The position numbers were made by a program, and so were the translations under genes. From Alcaligenaceae bacterium (lineage in GTDB: Bacteria; Pseudomonadota; Gammaproteobacteria; Burkholderiales; Burkholderiaceae_B), in the NCBI GenBank assembly GCA_013416395.1, contig JACCEP010000011.1, positions 1-64,000 on the forward strand: a stretch of DNA of 64,000 bases, given 5' to 3'. This document shows positions 16,317 to 22,910 of the stretch, one piece after another. Every line of letters starts with the position of its first letter. Position 1 is the stretch's first letter. The notes under the pieces are model-generated. The model searched no databases and had not been told where the DNA came from. It worked only from the letters and a program-made list of their open reading frames with translations.

Positions 16317-17255
16317 TCAGTTCACACCCTCTTCATCCGCGAGAATTTGGGCAGCCTTGAGCAGTGCTGTTTCATAGCGCTTTTGCTCAACCGCCACTTG
16401 CTCGGGAGTCCATTGATAAAACCCACGCAATGAAGTGCCCTTTACACCTACATCGCCATTTGCTACCAATTGGCGCATATAAGCACTTGCTTCCGTGTTT
16501 GAGTGAAGATGTGGATACATGGTCTGAGCGGCTGCGCAATGAATATCAATTCCGGCCAAGTCTTTTTGCAGGAGTGGGCCAGCCGCGATATATCGGAACC
16601 CGAACCCGTAACGGACAGCCGCGTCGACATCTTCCGCAGACGCAAAACCCTCTTCGACTAAGGCGATTGCCTCACGCATCAGCGCGTGCTGAATTCGATT
16701 GGCAAGAAATCCGGGGACGTCTCGCTTCACTCGAATGGGTTTTTTTCCAACCGATCGCATGATGTCGCTGACGCGCAAAGCTGTCTGTTCATCGGATACT
16801 TCGCTACTGACCACCTCGACGGCAGGCACCAGATGAGCGGGCATGAAGAAATGCAGCCCGAGCATTCGATTCAGTGTCGCCAACCCTTGCCCAATCTGGC
16901 TAATTGGAAAACTTGATGAATTGCTCGTCAGCGGTGTTGGCACCGGGCATAGGGACTCGAGCTCTGCAAAAAGCGCTTGCTTAAGCGCCAGTTCCTCGAA
17001 AATACACTCAACAACTATATCAACGTCTATCCAATCGACATCTGCCAGCGCGCCGTGCACTGCAGGAGCCGACTCGCTTCCATCTGCCCCCAGGGCTCGA
17101 CTGGCTTCATCAATTTTTCCGGGTAGCGCAAGCAGTGCTGACTCATTCGTTTCAACAACGTGCGTATCCCAACCAGCCACGCTAAAAATGGCGGCAACTG
17201 CGCACCCCATGGTGCCACCGCCTACAACCACAGCCTTTTTAATAGTACTCATCAT
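16317..17255 (-). CDS. 3-hydroxyacyl-CoA dehydrogenase-family NAD enzyme
   Basis: A 312-residue protein. The N-terminal Rossmann motif VVVGGGTMGCAVAAIF, the SNSSSFPISQIG segment with catalytic Ser, and LHFFMPAHLVPAVEVV with the catalytic His-equivalent are typical of this superfamily. The C-terminal half carries KRDVPGFLANRIQHALMREA with the conserved Asn. Relatives act on beta-hydroxy acyl-CoAs but also on free hydroxy acids such as L-gulonate or L-carnitine. In this sugar-acid setting a gulonate/hydroxy-acid dehydrogenase is an attractive inference. It is divergent from the LysR gene at 17384 and probably its target. AGGGAA precedes tandem ATGs; either could start it. Confidence 0.8.
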   Translation of the reverse strand: MMSTIKKAVVVGGGTMGCAVAAIFSVAGWDTHVVETNESALLALPGKIDEASRALGADGSESAPAVHGALADVDWIDVDIVVECIFEELALKQALFAELESLCPVPTPLTSNSSSFPISQIGQGLATLNRMLGLHFFMPAHLVPAVEVVSSEVSDEQTALRVSDIMRSVGKKPIRVKRDVPGFLANRIQHALMREAIALVEEGFASAEDVDAAVRYGFGFRYIAAGPLLQKDLAGIDIHCAAAQTMYPHLHSNTEASAYMRQLVANGDVGVKGTSLRGFYQWTPEQVAVEQKRYETALLKAAQILADEEGVN

Positions 17256-17297
17256 TTTTCCCTGATTAACGCCTCAGAAAACAATATACAGATATGT

Positions 17298-17347
17298 ATT
17301 CGATTGGTAAAATTGAATTTAACGAATATAGTTTTCGATAAAATCGA
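17298..17347. promoter_or_regulatory. Tandem T-N11-A dyads, probable LysR operator
   Basis: The 128-base divergent region holds two inverted repeats: ATTCGATT-N5-AATTGAAT at 17298-17318 (one mismatch) and TCGAT-AAA-ATCGA at 17335-17347 (perfect). The second has the T-N11-A spacing typical of LysR-type binding sites. Their position between the regulator and the dehydrogenase gene supports use as recognition and activation sites. Binding is inferred. Confidence 0.55.
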
Positions 17348-17383
17348 TCAATATTCACAACTGTATAGGATGCAAAATCGATA

Positions 17384-18277
17384 ATGCTGGGTGATCTCAA
17401 ACAACTGCGTGCATTTTTGGCCATAGCTCGTTTGGGAAATTTCACCAGAGCGGCGTACGAACTGCACATTTCTCAGTCAGCCTTAACCACGCAAATCCAG
17501 CAACTTGAGACGCATTTAGACACGCAGCTCTTCGACCGCAATCGCAGACACGTCAGCTTGACGCCACAAGGTTTGGATCTTTTGCCGCAGGTCGAACATG
17601 TCGTCGCTGCAATTGAAGCTCTGATCATCCAAGCCCGAGACTCGAGCGACCCCGACCGCGGCGTTGTGACAGTCGCAGCTGTGCCATCGCTGGCAGCCGG
17701 CTTGCTACCGCGCGCGATCCAAAGGCTGAAGAACAACTACCCTCGTATCACTGTTCGCATATTAGATACGGTAGCGGCCAGGGTTACCGATATGACAAGA
17801 AACGGAGATGTAGATTTTGGCCTCGGAAGCCAGATCAAGCGGGATCCGGAAGTGGTTTGGGAAAAGCTTATGACCGATCATTTTTATGCTTTTATTGCAC
17901 TTGATTATGAATGGACGAAAGGTGACTCGGTGACACTGAAGGAGTTAGCCAAACACCCTCTCATACTTCCCGTAAGGGAAAGCAGCATAAGAATGCACAT
18001 CGAAGCTGCAGCTGATAAGCAAAGGATTACATTGCCCGCAGCGTATGAGGCGGTCTATAACTCAACGGTAATTGCGCTGGCAACAGAAGGTTTAGGGGTT
18101 GCAGTTTTATCTGAACTTGTAGTGTGTGGTGGAGATACTAGCCGTCTGAGGCGTATTTCTATCAGCAACCCAGTTATATATCGACATATCGGTATTTTGC
18201 GGCGCGCCGGCCGATCACTATCAAGGCCTGCCGAGCTGTTCACCGAGGCATTACGGCAGATCGTAAGCGAGGAGTGA
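17384..18277 (+). CDS. LysR-family transcriptional regulator
   Basis: A 297-residue protein with an N-terminal winged helix-turn-helix (LKQLRAFLAIARLGNFTRAA, SQSALTTQIQQLETHL, LFDRNRRHVSLTPQG) and a C-terminal co-inducer domain (GVVTVAAVPSLAAGLLPRAI). It is transcribed away from the 3-hydroxyacyl-CoA-type dehydrogenase gene over a 128-base gap with two dyads, the classical layout of a LysR regulator and its target. The ligand is unknown; a sugar acid or CoA intermediate of the neighbouring pathway is a fair guess. The gene ends about 60 bases before the IS605-type element. Confidence 0.9.
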   Translation: MLGDLKQLRAFLAIARLGNFTRAAYELHISQSALTTQIQQLETHLDTQLFDRNRRHVSLTPQGLDLLPQVEHVVAAIEALIIQARDSSDPDRGVVTVAAVPSLAAGLLPRAIQRLKNNYPRITVRILDTVAARVTDMTRNGDVDFGLGSQIKRDPEVVWEKLMTDHFYAFIALDYEWTKGDSVTLKELAKHPLILPVRESSIRMHIEAAADKQRITLPAAYEAVYNSTVIALATEGLGVAVLSELVVCGGDTSRLRRISISNPVIYRHIGILRRAGRSLSRPAELFTEALRQIVSEE

Positions 18278-18377
18278 GAACAAATACAATTTAATACGGC
18301 GTGCGATGAGACGGTATCGGCTGCCGAGAATAGCTTGACACCCTCCCCTCCCTTAAGTGAGGGGATTCCTACCGTGT

Positions 18378-19340
18378 TCAGTCCGCAGGGACTGGCTCAC
18401 CTCGGCGGGTTCCTGCTGCTGGCGACCTTACTGCATCGCTCACTTCACAGGCGAACCGGGCGTGTCCCGCCCTTAGAATATTGATCGCGCTGACCAGATC
18501 AGCATTTTCCTCGAAACCGCATTCCACACACGCGAACTGCGCTTGTGTTTGCCGGTTATCCTTCGACACATGCCCACAAGCCGGACAGGTGCGGCTGGTG
18601 TTCTGTGGCGGTACGGCAATGAGATAACCGCCGTTCCATGCCAGCTTATAGTCCAGTTGGCGGCGAAACTCAAACCAGCCCTGATCCAGAATGGCCTTGT
18701 TCAGACCGGATTTGGCCCGGACGTTTGTTCCCGGTTTTTCGGTACTGCCTGCCCCCGACTTGGACATGCTGCGTACCTGCAAGTGCTCTATACACACCAT
18801 CGCGTGGTTTTGGCTGATCGTGCTCGTGGCTTTATGCAGGTAGTCGCGCCGGGTGTTGCCGATGCGGAAATGGATGCGCTGGACGCGGGCTTTAGCCTTC
18901 TTCCAGTTGTTGCTGAACTTGGTCTTGCGGCTCATGGCCTGCTGCGCTTTACGCAGCGCCGTTTCGTGTCGCTTGAAACTGTTGAGCGGTTCGAGATGGG
19001 AGCCATCCGAGAGCGTGGCGAAGCGGGCAATGCCCATGTCGATACCCACTGCCGTGGTGGACTGCGGCAAAGGCTGCTCAACCTCACGCTCAGTCTGGAT
19101 CGACACGAACCACTTGCCGCCCGACAAGCTGACTGTGACATTTTTCACCGTACCAAGCGCTTCCCGGCTGTTGCGGTAACGCAGCCAGCCCAACTTCTTC
19201 TCGCCCTGCTCGTAACGCGCCTTTTGCAACGCCAGCGCCTTGTTGAATACGAACCGGCAGGAGCCAGCGAAGCGGCGCATCTGGCGCTGCTGCTGGCCGT
19301 CGGGCCGAAGTTCGTATTTAAAGGCTTGGAGACGTTGCAT
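18378..19340 (-). CDS. tnpB: TnpB RNA-guided nuclease homologue with internal deletion
   Basis: A 320-residue TnpB/OrfB protein. RuvC residues are intact: Asp in VGIDMGIARFATL, Glu in VCIEHLQV, Asp in NADLVSAINIL. The zinc finger is intact too (CPACGH, then CVECGF). Close relatives of this subtype are about 400 residues. Here the N-terminal segment ending GEKKLG joins directly to WLRYRNSRE, where relatives as I recall them have about 80 further residues and a second KLG. That suggests an in-frame deletion between short repeats near 19190-19197, removing part of the N-terminal RNA/DNA-binding region. The nuclease site may survive but guide or target binding is probably impaired. Confidence 0.85.
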   Translation of the reverse strand: MQRLQAFKYELRPDGQQQRQMRRFAGSCRFVFNKALALQKARYEQGEKKLGWLRYRNSREALGTVKNVTVSLSGGKWFVSIQTEREVEQPLPQSTTAVGIDMGIARFATLSDGSHLEPLNSFKRHETALRKAQQAMSRKTKFSNNWKKAKARVQRIHFRIGNTRRDYLHKATSTISQNHAMVCIEHLQVRSMSKSGAGSTEKPGTNVRAKSGLNKAILDQGWFEFRRQLDYKLAWNGGYLIAVPPQNTSRTCPACGHVSKDNRQTQAQFACVECGFEENADLVSAINILRAGHARFACEVSDAVRSPAAGTRRGEPVPAD

Positions 19341-19363
19341 GGCTGGAATTATACTCTTGGTCT

Positions 19364-19780
19364 ATGAGCGACGAAAATGATATTCGACAAGGTAGACACT
19401 GTGTATTTATGATCCACGTCCACTTGGTCTTTGTGACCAAGTATCGGGGTGAGGTGTTCACAAAGGAAATACTCGACGATCTGCGTGACCTATTTTCCAG
19501 CGTCTGCGACGACTTCGAGGCCGAACTGGTGGAGTTCGACGGCGAGGACGACCACGTTCACCTGTTGGTGAACTACCCGCCCAAAGTGGCCGTCTCCAAT
19601 CTCGTGAACAGCCTCAAGGGTGTGTCCAGCCGGATGATTCGTAAGAAGAGCTACCCGAGCATCCGCAAGAAACTGTGGGGTGGTGCCCTGTGGTCACCGT
19701 CCTACTTTGCGGGTAGCTGTGGTGGTGCCCCCATCGAGATCATCCGCCAGTACATCGAACAGCAGCAAACGCCACACTGA
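19364..19780 (+). CDS. tnpA: IS200-type Y1 transposase TnpA
   Basis: A 138-residue HUH single-strand transposase. The HUH motif is HVHLLV, preceded by GEDD; the catalytic Tyr lies in IIRQYIEQQ near the C-terminus. The N-terminal segment HVHLVFVTKYRGEVF is typical of the family. The length is normal and no lesion is visible, so the element may still be mobile even with a damaged tnpB. It is divergent from tnpB, and the two start codons lie 23 bases apart. Confidence 0.93.
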   Translation: MSDENDIRQGRHCVFMIHVHLVFVTKYRGEVFTKEILDDLRDLFSSVCDDFEAELVEFDGEDDHVHLLVNYPPKVAVSNLVNSLKGVSSRMIRKKSYPSIRKKLWGGALWSPSYFAGSCGGAPIEIIRQYIEQQQTPH

Positions 19781-19960
19781 CCGCCCAAAGGACGCCTGCG
19801 GCGTCCGCGCTATCCTTCCCCAGCCTAAAGGCCGAGGCGTGCCGCGCACCGGGTCAAATAAATTAACCCGCCTCACGGCACAATATTTGGCTTTTTAAAA
19901 CGAATAAGTCTGGCATGCCGTGCCAGCCAAAATACCGATAATAGCTTGGGGCACCAAGCA

Positions 19961-19990
19961 AAAAAAGGCACCTAGATCGCTCTAAGTGCC
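19961..19990 (-). terminator. Rho-independent terminator of tRNA-Val
   Basis: On the minus strand a 10-bp stem (GGCACTTAGA / TCTAGGTGCC, one wobble) with a GCGA loop is followed by seven Ts. It begins 20 bases beyond the tRNA-Val CCA end and ends that transcript. Confidence 0.85.
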
Positions 19991-20010
19991 TAATTTTATT
20001 GCAGGTTTTG

Positions 20011-20086
20011 TGGTGGGTGCTGACGGGTTCGAACCGCCGACCTACGCCTTGTAAGGGCGCCGCTCTACCAACTGAGCTAAGCACCC
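20011..20086 (-). tRNA. tRNA-Val (anticodon UAC)
   Basis: A 76-base cloverleaf on the minus strand. The acceptor stem is GGGTGCT/AGCACCC with discriminator A and encoded CCA. The D arm contains AGTTGGTA, the anticodon loop CTTACAA gives anticodon TAC, and the T loop is TTCGAAC. All stems pair. It lies between the hupB stop and the IS605 remnant and is followed by its own terminator. Confidence 0.97.
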
Positions 20087-20186
20087 GTATCAGAATTTAA
20101 AGCTCTGTGGGCCACTTGCGCTGCAACTTCAACAAGGAAAAGATTATAGCGTATTGCGCACATTGGCGCAACACGCTAAGCCAACA

Positions 20187-20459
20187 TTAGTTGACGGCGT
20201 CTTTCAGGGCTTTGCCCGGACGGAACTTAGGCACACGGGCCTTTTTGATTTTGATCGCTTCGCCGGTGCGTGGGTTGCGACCGGTGCGGGCAGCACGCTC
20301 AGTTACAGCAAAGGTGCCAAAGCCCACCAGCGTCACTGAGTCTTTTTTCTTCAGTGTGGTTTTGACGGCGCCGATGAACGCCTCAAGCGCGCGGCCAGCG
20401 TCAGCCTTCGACAGATCGGCTTTGGTGGAGATGTGTTCAATAAGCTCTGTTTTGTTCAT
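20187..20459 (-). CDS. hupB: HU-type DNA-binding protein
   Basis: A 90-residue nucleoid protein. It opens [20 protein letters not shown], has the dimer core [17 protein letters not shown], and the DNA-wrapping arm motif [12 protein letters not shown] with the conserved Pro, and ends [12 protein letters not shown]. Length and sequence are fully typical of beta-proteobacterial HU. It bends DNA nonspecifically as a dimer. It is a single gene with a long AT-rich upstream region. Confidence 0.97.
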   Translation of the reverse strand: MNKTELIEHISTKADLSKADAGRALEAFIGAVKTTLKKKDSVTLVGFGTFAVTERAARTGRNPRTGEAIKIKKARVPKFRPGKALKDAVN

Positions 20460-20782
20460 TAAGGATTACCCCTAAAAAATTATTTTGGCCAAGCCCGCAC
20501 CCGAACTTGGCTTGATTAAAAACTAGGCGCACACCACTGCCGTACATATTGTGGACGACAACCCGGGCGCAACTAGGAAGCGCTGCTGGCAACAACTGCA
20601 CTCAGCTGGCTAACGCGTATTAAGCCTTTGAAAGACAGGCGTGTCAAGTGGAAAAGCCCTCAAAACCCGCATATATGCTTACTTTTAGGCGTTTCACAAC
20701 AGCCCATTAATTAATTGTAAACTTTCAGTTCAAGACTGTTGACTAACGTGAAATTTTGCACTCGTGGCGATCAAAACGCGGC
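20460..20782. other. Upstream region of hupB
   Basis: These 323 bases lie upstream of hupB and downstream of the minus-strand PLP-enzyme gene. They should hold the hupB promoter and the end of the PLP transcript. The part near 20690-20740 is AT-rich (TTAATTAATTG), consistent with a promoter, but I cannot assign hexamers confidently. No ORF or RNA gene is seen. Confidence 0.4.
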
Positions 20783-22012
20783 CTACGTCAGAGCCTGCTC
20801 GAAATCAGCGCGAAGATCTTCAAAGTCTTCGATACCTATCGAGACACGCAGAAAGTTATCTGAAATACCCATTTCGGCGCGCCGTTGCGGGCCCATTTCG
20901 TAATAAATGGTGTGTGCAACGGGCAGTACCAGAGTACGGTTATCGCCCAGGTGGGTTGCCAGTGCCAGCACTTGTAAACGGTTCAAAAACTCGAACACGT
21001 CAACATCAGCAGCCAGCTCGATGCCCATCAGGCCCCCGTAGCGCTGCTGAAACAACGCGGCAGCCCTCTCATGTTGTGGATGACTGGCCAGACCTGGGTA
21101 GTGCACTTTCACGACCCGCGGGTGTTCCACAAGGTATTGCGCCAGGCCCAGCGCATTGGCGCATATTCGTTCCATGCGCAGGGCCAATGTTTCAGCACCC
21201 ACTGCAATGCGGTGAGCCGCATCTGAAGACAGGGTGCCACCCATGTCGCGTAGGCCCTTTTTCTTGATCTGCGTTAGCCCCCATGATGCGGGCTTGCCCT
21301 TGCGGTAGGGCTCAGCAATATTGGGGTATTGTGACCAATCGTACAGCCCCGTGTCGGTTACTGCCCCGCCAAGCGCATTGCCGTGGCCACCTATGTGCTT
21401 GGACAGCGAATTAAATATTAATGAAGCGCCAACGTCTTTACCGCGACACAGCAAAGGCGTGGTCAGGGTGCCGTCAACCACATAGGCAATACCCTGCTCA
21501 CTGCACCAGTCTCCTATGGCCTTGAGGTCTGCAATCTGGGTACCGGGGTTGGCAAGCGACTCTGTGAACACCATACGAGTCTCAGGGCGTAAAGCAGCAG
21601 CCACATTGGCGACGTCAGTGGCGTCGACAAACGAAACCTCGACGCCCAGCCCTGCCAGCGTGGCCAGCAGGCTATTGGTGTTGCCAAAAATATGATGGCT
21701 GCTGATCAAGTGGTCGCCGGCCTTGAGCAGCGTAAAAAATATTGCTGTCAACGCAGCCATGCCGGTTGCAAAGCTAACAGTGCCAATACCCTCTTCCATT
21801 TGCGTAATCTTGTTCTCGAGCGCCGCCGTGGTCGGCGTACCCTGGCGAGCATAAGTGAAACCTGGCCTGCCCTGGAAGACGGCAGTCAGATCGCGGGAAT
21901 CGGCAAACGCGTATTCAGATGAAGGATGCAGAGGCGCGTGAACCGCACCAAATTCAGAGTGGGCACGACGATCAGCATGGACGATGGTTGTGGTAAAGCC
22001 GTTTTTCTTCAT
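20783..22012 (-). CDS. Cys/Met metabolism PLP-dependent enzyme
   Basis: A 409-residue trans-sulfuration-type enzyme. Family signatures are FTYARQGTPTTAALENKI, SFATGMAALTAIFFTLLKAG, VVDGTLTTPLLCRG and the PLP-binding Lys in FNSLSKHIGGHGNALGG. The C-terminus GISDNFLRVSIGIEDFEDL is typical. Candidates are O-acetyl- or O-succinylhomoserine sulfhydrylase, cystathionine gamma-synthase or methionine gamma-lyase. The sequence does not separate these by eye, though GNALGG and the length lean to a sulfhydrylase/synthase. It is on the same strand as rlmB, 78 bases downstream of it. Confidence 0.88.
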   Translation of the reverse strand: MKKNGFTTTIVHADRRAHSEFGAVHAPLHPSSEYAFADSRDLTAVFQGRPGFTYARQGTPTTAALENKITQMEEGIGTVSFATGMAALTAIFFTLLKAGDHLISSHHIFGNTNSLLATLAGLGVEVSFVDATDVANVAAALRPETRMVFTESLANPGTQIADLKAIGDWCSEQGIAYVVDGTLTTPLLCRGKDVGASLIFNSLSKHIGGHGNALGGAVTDTGLYDWSQYPNIAEPYRKGKPASWGLTQIKKKGLRDMGGTLSSDAAHRIAVGAETLALRMERICANALGLAQYLVEHPRVVKVHYPGLASHPQHERAAALFQQRYGGLMGIELAADVDVFEFLNRLQVLALATHLGDNRTLVLPVAHTIYYEMGPQRRAEMGISDNFLRVSIGIEDFEDLRADFEQALT

Positions 22013-22090
22013 GGTAGCGACGGAGAGAGTAAACCTGAGCCAAAACTGGCAGCCCCGGCCGCCTCAGGCAAAGGCAGCCGGCCAGCAACG

Positions 22091-22837
22091 TTAAACCTTC
22101 CGTTGTCTTACTGTTTCGTAAAGACACACAGCGCTTGCAACACTGACATTCAAACTTTCTACCGAACCCAGCATGGGTATGGTGACAAGCTCATCGCAGG
22201 TTTCACGGGTAAGCCGACGCATGCCCTCTCCTTCGGCTCCCATGACCCAGGCCATAGCGCGACGGCCATCAACCTGGTGCATGCTTTGCTCTGCCTCGTC
22301 ATCGGTGCCCACAATCCAGATATCACGATCCTTAAGCTGACGCATGGTGCGTGCAAGATTGGTCACCATGATGTAGGGCACGGTTTCTGCCCCGCCGCAG
22401 GCAACGCGCTGCACGGTTTGATTAAGCCCAACAGCGCGATCACGCGGGGCGATAACGGCATGTACACCTGCGGCGTCTGCTGTGCGCAGGCATGCGCCCA
22501 GGTTGTGCGGATCAGTTACGCCATCGAGAATCAGCAGCAGAGGCGTCTCGCCTTTATCTTCGAGGGTATCGAGCACTTCATCCACATCAGCGGCAAGCAG
22601 ACGTGGTTCTGCCAGCGCGACCACGCCCTGATGACGCGCACCACGCGCCAGCCCATCGAGCCGGTCTGGGGGTACAGGGCGCACGCGCACCTTGGCGTTT
22701 TGGGCCTGCTGTATGAAGGTTTGCATACGCTTGTCGCGGCGCGACTCTTCGACGTACAGCTCTTTAATGGACTCGGGCGCATGGCGCAAGCGGGCGACGA
22801 CGGCGTGAAAGCCCGTCAGTACCTGATGGGAAGACAT
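22091..22837 (-). CDS. rlmB: 23S rRNA (guanosine-2'-O-)-methyltransferase RlmB
   Basis: A 248-residue SpoU-family methyltransferase. It has an N-terminal substrate-binding domain ([20 protein letters not shown]) and the SPOUT trefoil-knot domain with [33 protein letters not shown] and [13 protein letters not shown]. It methylates G2251 of the 23S rRNA P loop. The rnr-rlmB order is the conserved arrangement in beta- and gamma-proteobacteria. Confidence 0.96.
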   Translation of the reverse strand: MSSHQVLTGFHAVVARLRHAPESIKELYVEESRRDKRMQTFIQQAQNAKVRVRPVPPDRLDGLARGARHQGVVALAEPRLLAADVDEVLDTLEDKGETPLLLILDGVTDPHNLGACLRTADAAGVHAVIAPRDRAVGLNQTVQRVACGGAETVPYIMVTNLARTMRQLKDRDIWIVGTDDEAEQSMHQVDGRRAMAWVMGAEGEGMRRLTRETCDELVTIPMLGSVESLNVSVASAVCLYETVRQRKV

Positions 22838-22870
22838 GTGGTTCCTTGAAGACGAATCGCGTTTATTTTA

Positions 22871-22897
22871 ATCCCGCCGAGCCAAGCTCGGCGGGAT
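22871..22897 (-). terminator. Strong hairpin between rnr and rlmB
   Basis: A perfect 11-bp inverted repeat (ATCCCGCCGAG / CTCGGCGGGAT) with a five-base loop sits 13 bases beyond the rnr stop. On the minus strand the following bases are TAAAATAAA, a poor T-tract. It may act as a partial terminator or as an mRNA-stabilising hairpin that tunes rlmB expression downstream. Confidence 0.6.
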
Positions 22898-22910
22898 AGT
22901 GCAAAACACG

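Larger units (their letters stand above)
18330..19850. mobile_element. IS200/IS605-family insertion sequence (IS605 type)
   Basis: Divergent tnpA (Y1/HUH transposase, plus strand) and tnpB (minus strand) separated by 23 bases define an IS605-type element. The tnpB-side end carries the inverted G-rich segment CCTCCCCTCCCTTAAGTGAG at about 18343, as seen downstream of related tnpB genes. The tnpA-side end has a subterminal hairpin around 19790-19840 (CGCCTGCGGCG and GCCTAAAGGC). Such elements move by single-strand excision without terminal inverted repeats or target duplication. Exact ends cannot be set by eye and are given to within about 20 bases. The guide (omega) RNA would be expected at the 3' end of tnpB, roughly 18330-18480. 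Confidence 0.8.

Noticed and set aside
18543-19367. 274-codon plus-strand frame across tnpB
   Set aside because: Shadow of tnpB, whose RuvC and zinc-finger motifs are clear on the minus strand.
21926-22849. 307-codon plus-strand frame
   Set aside because: Antisense to rlmB and the PLP enzyme start; no protein-like features.
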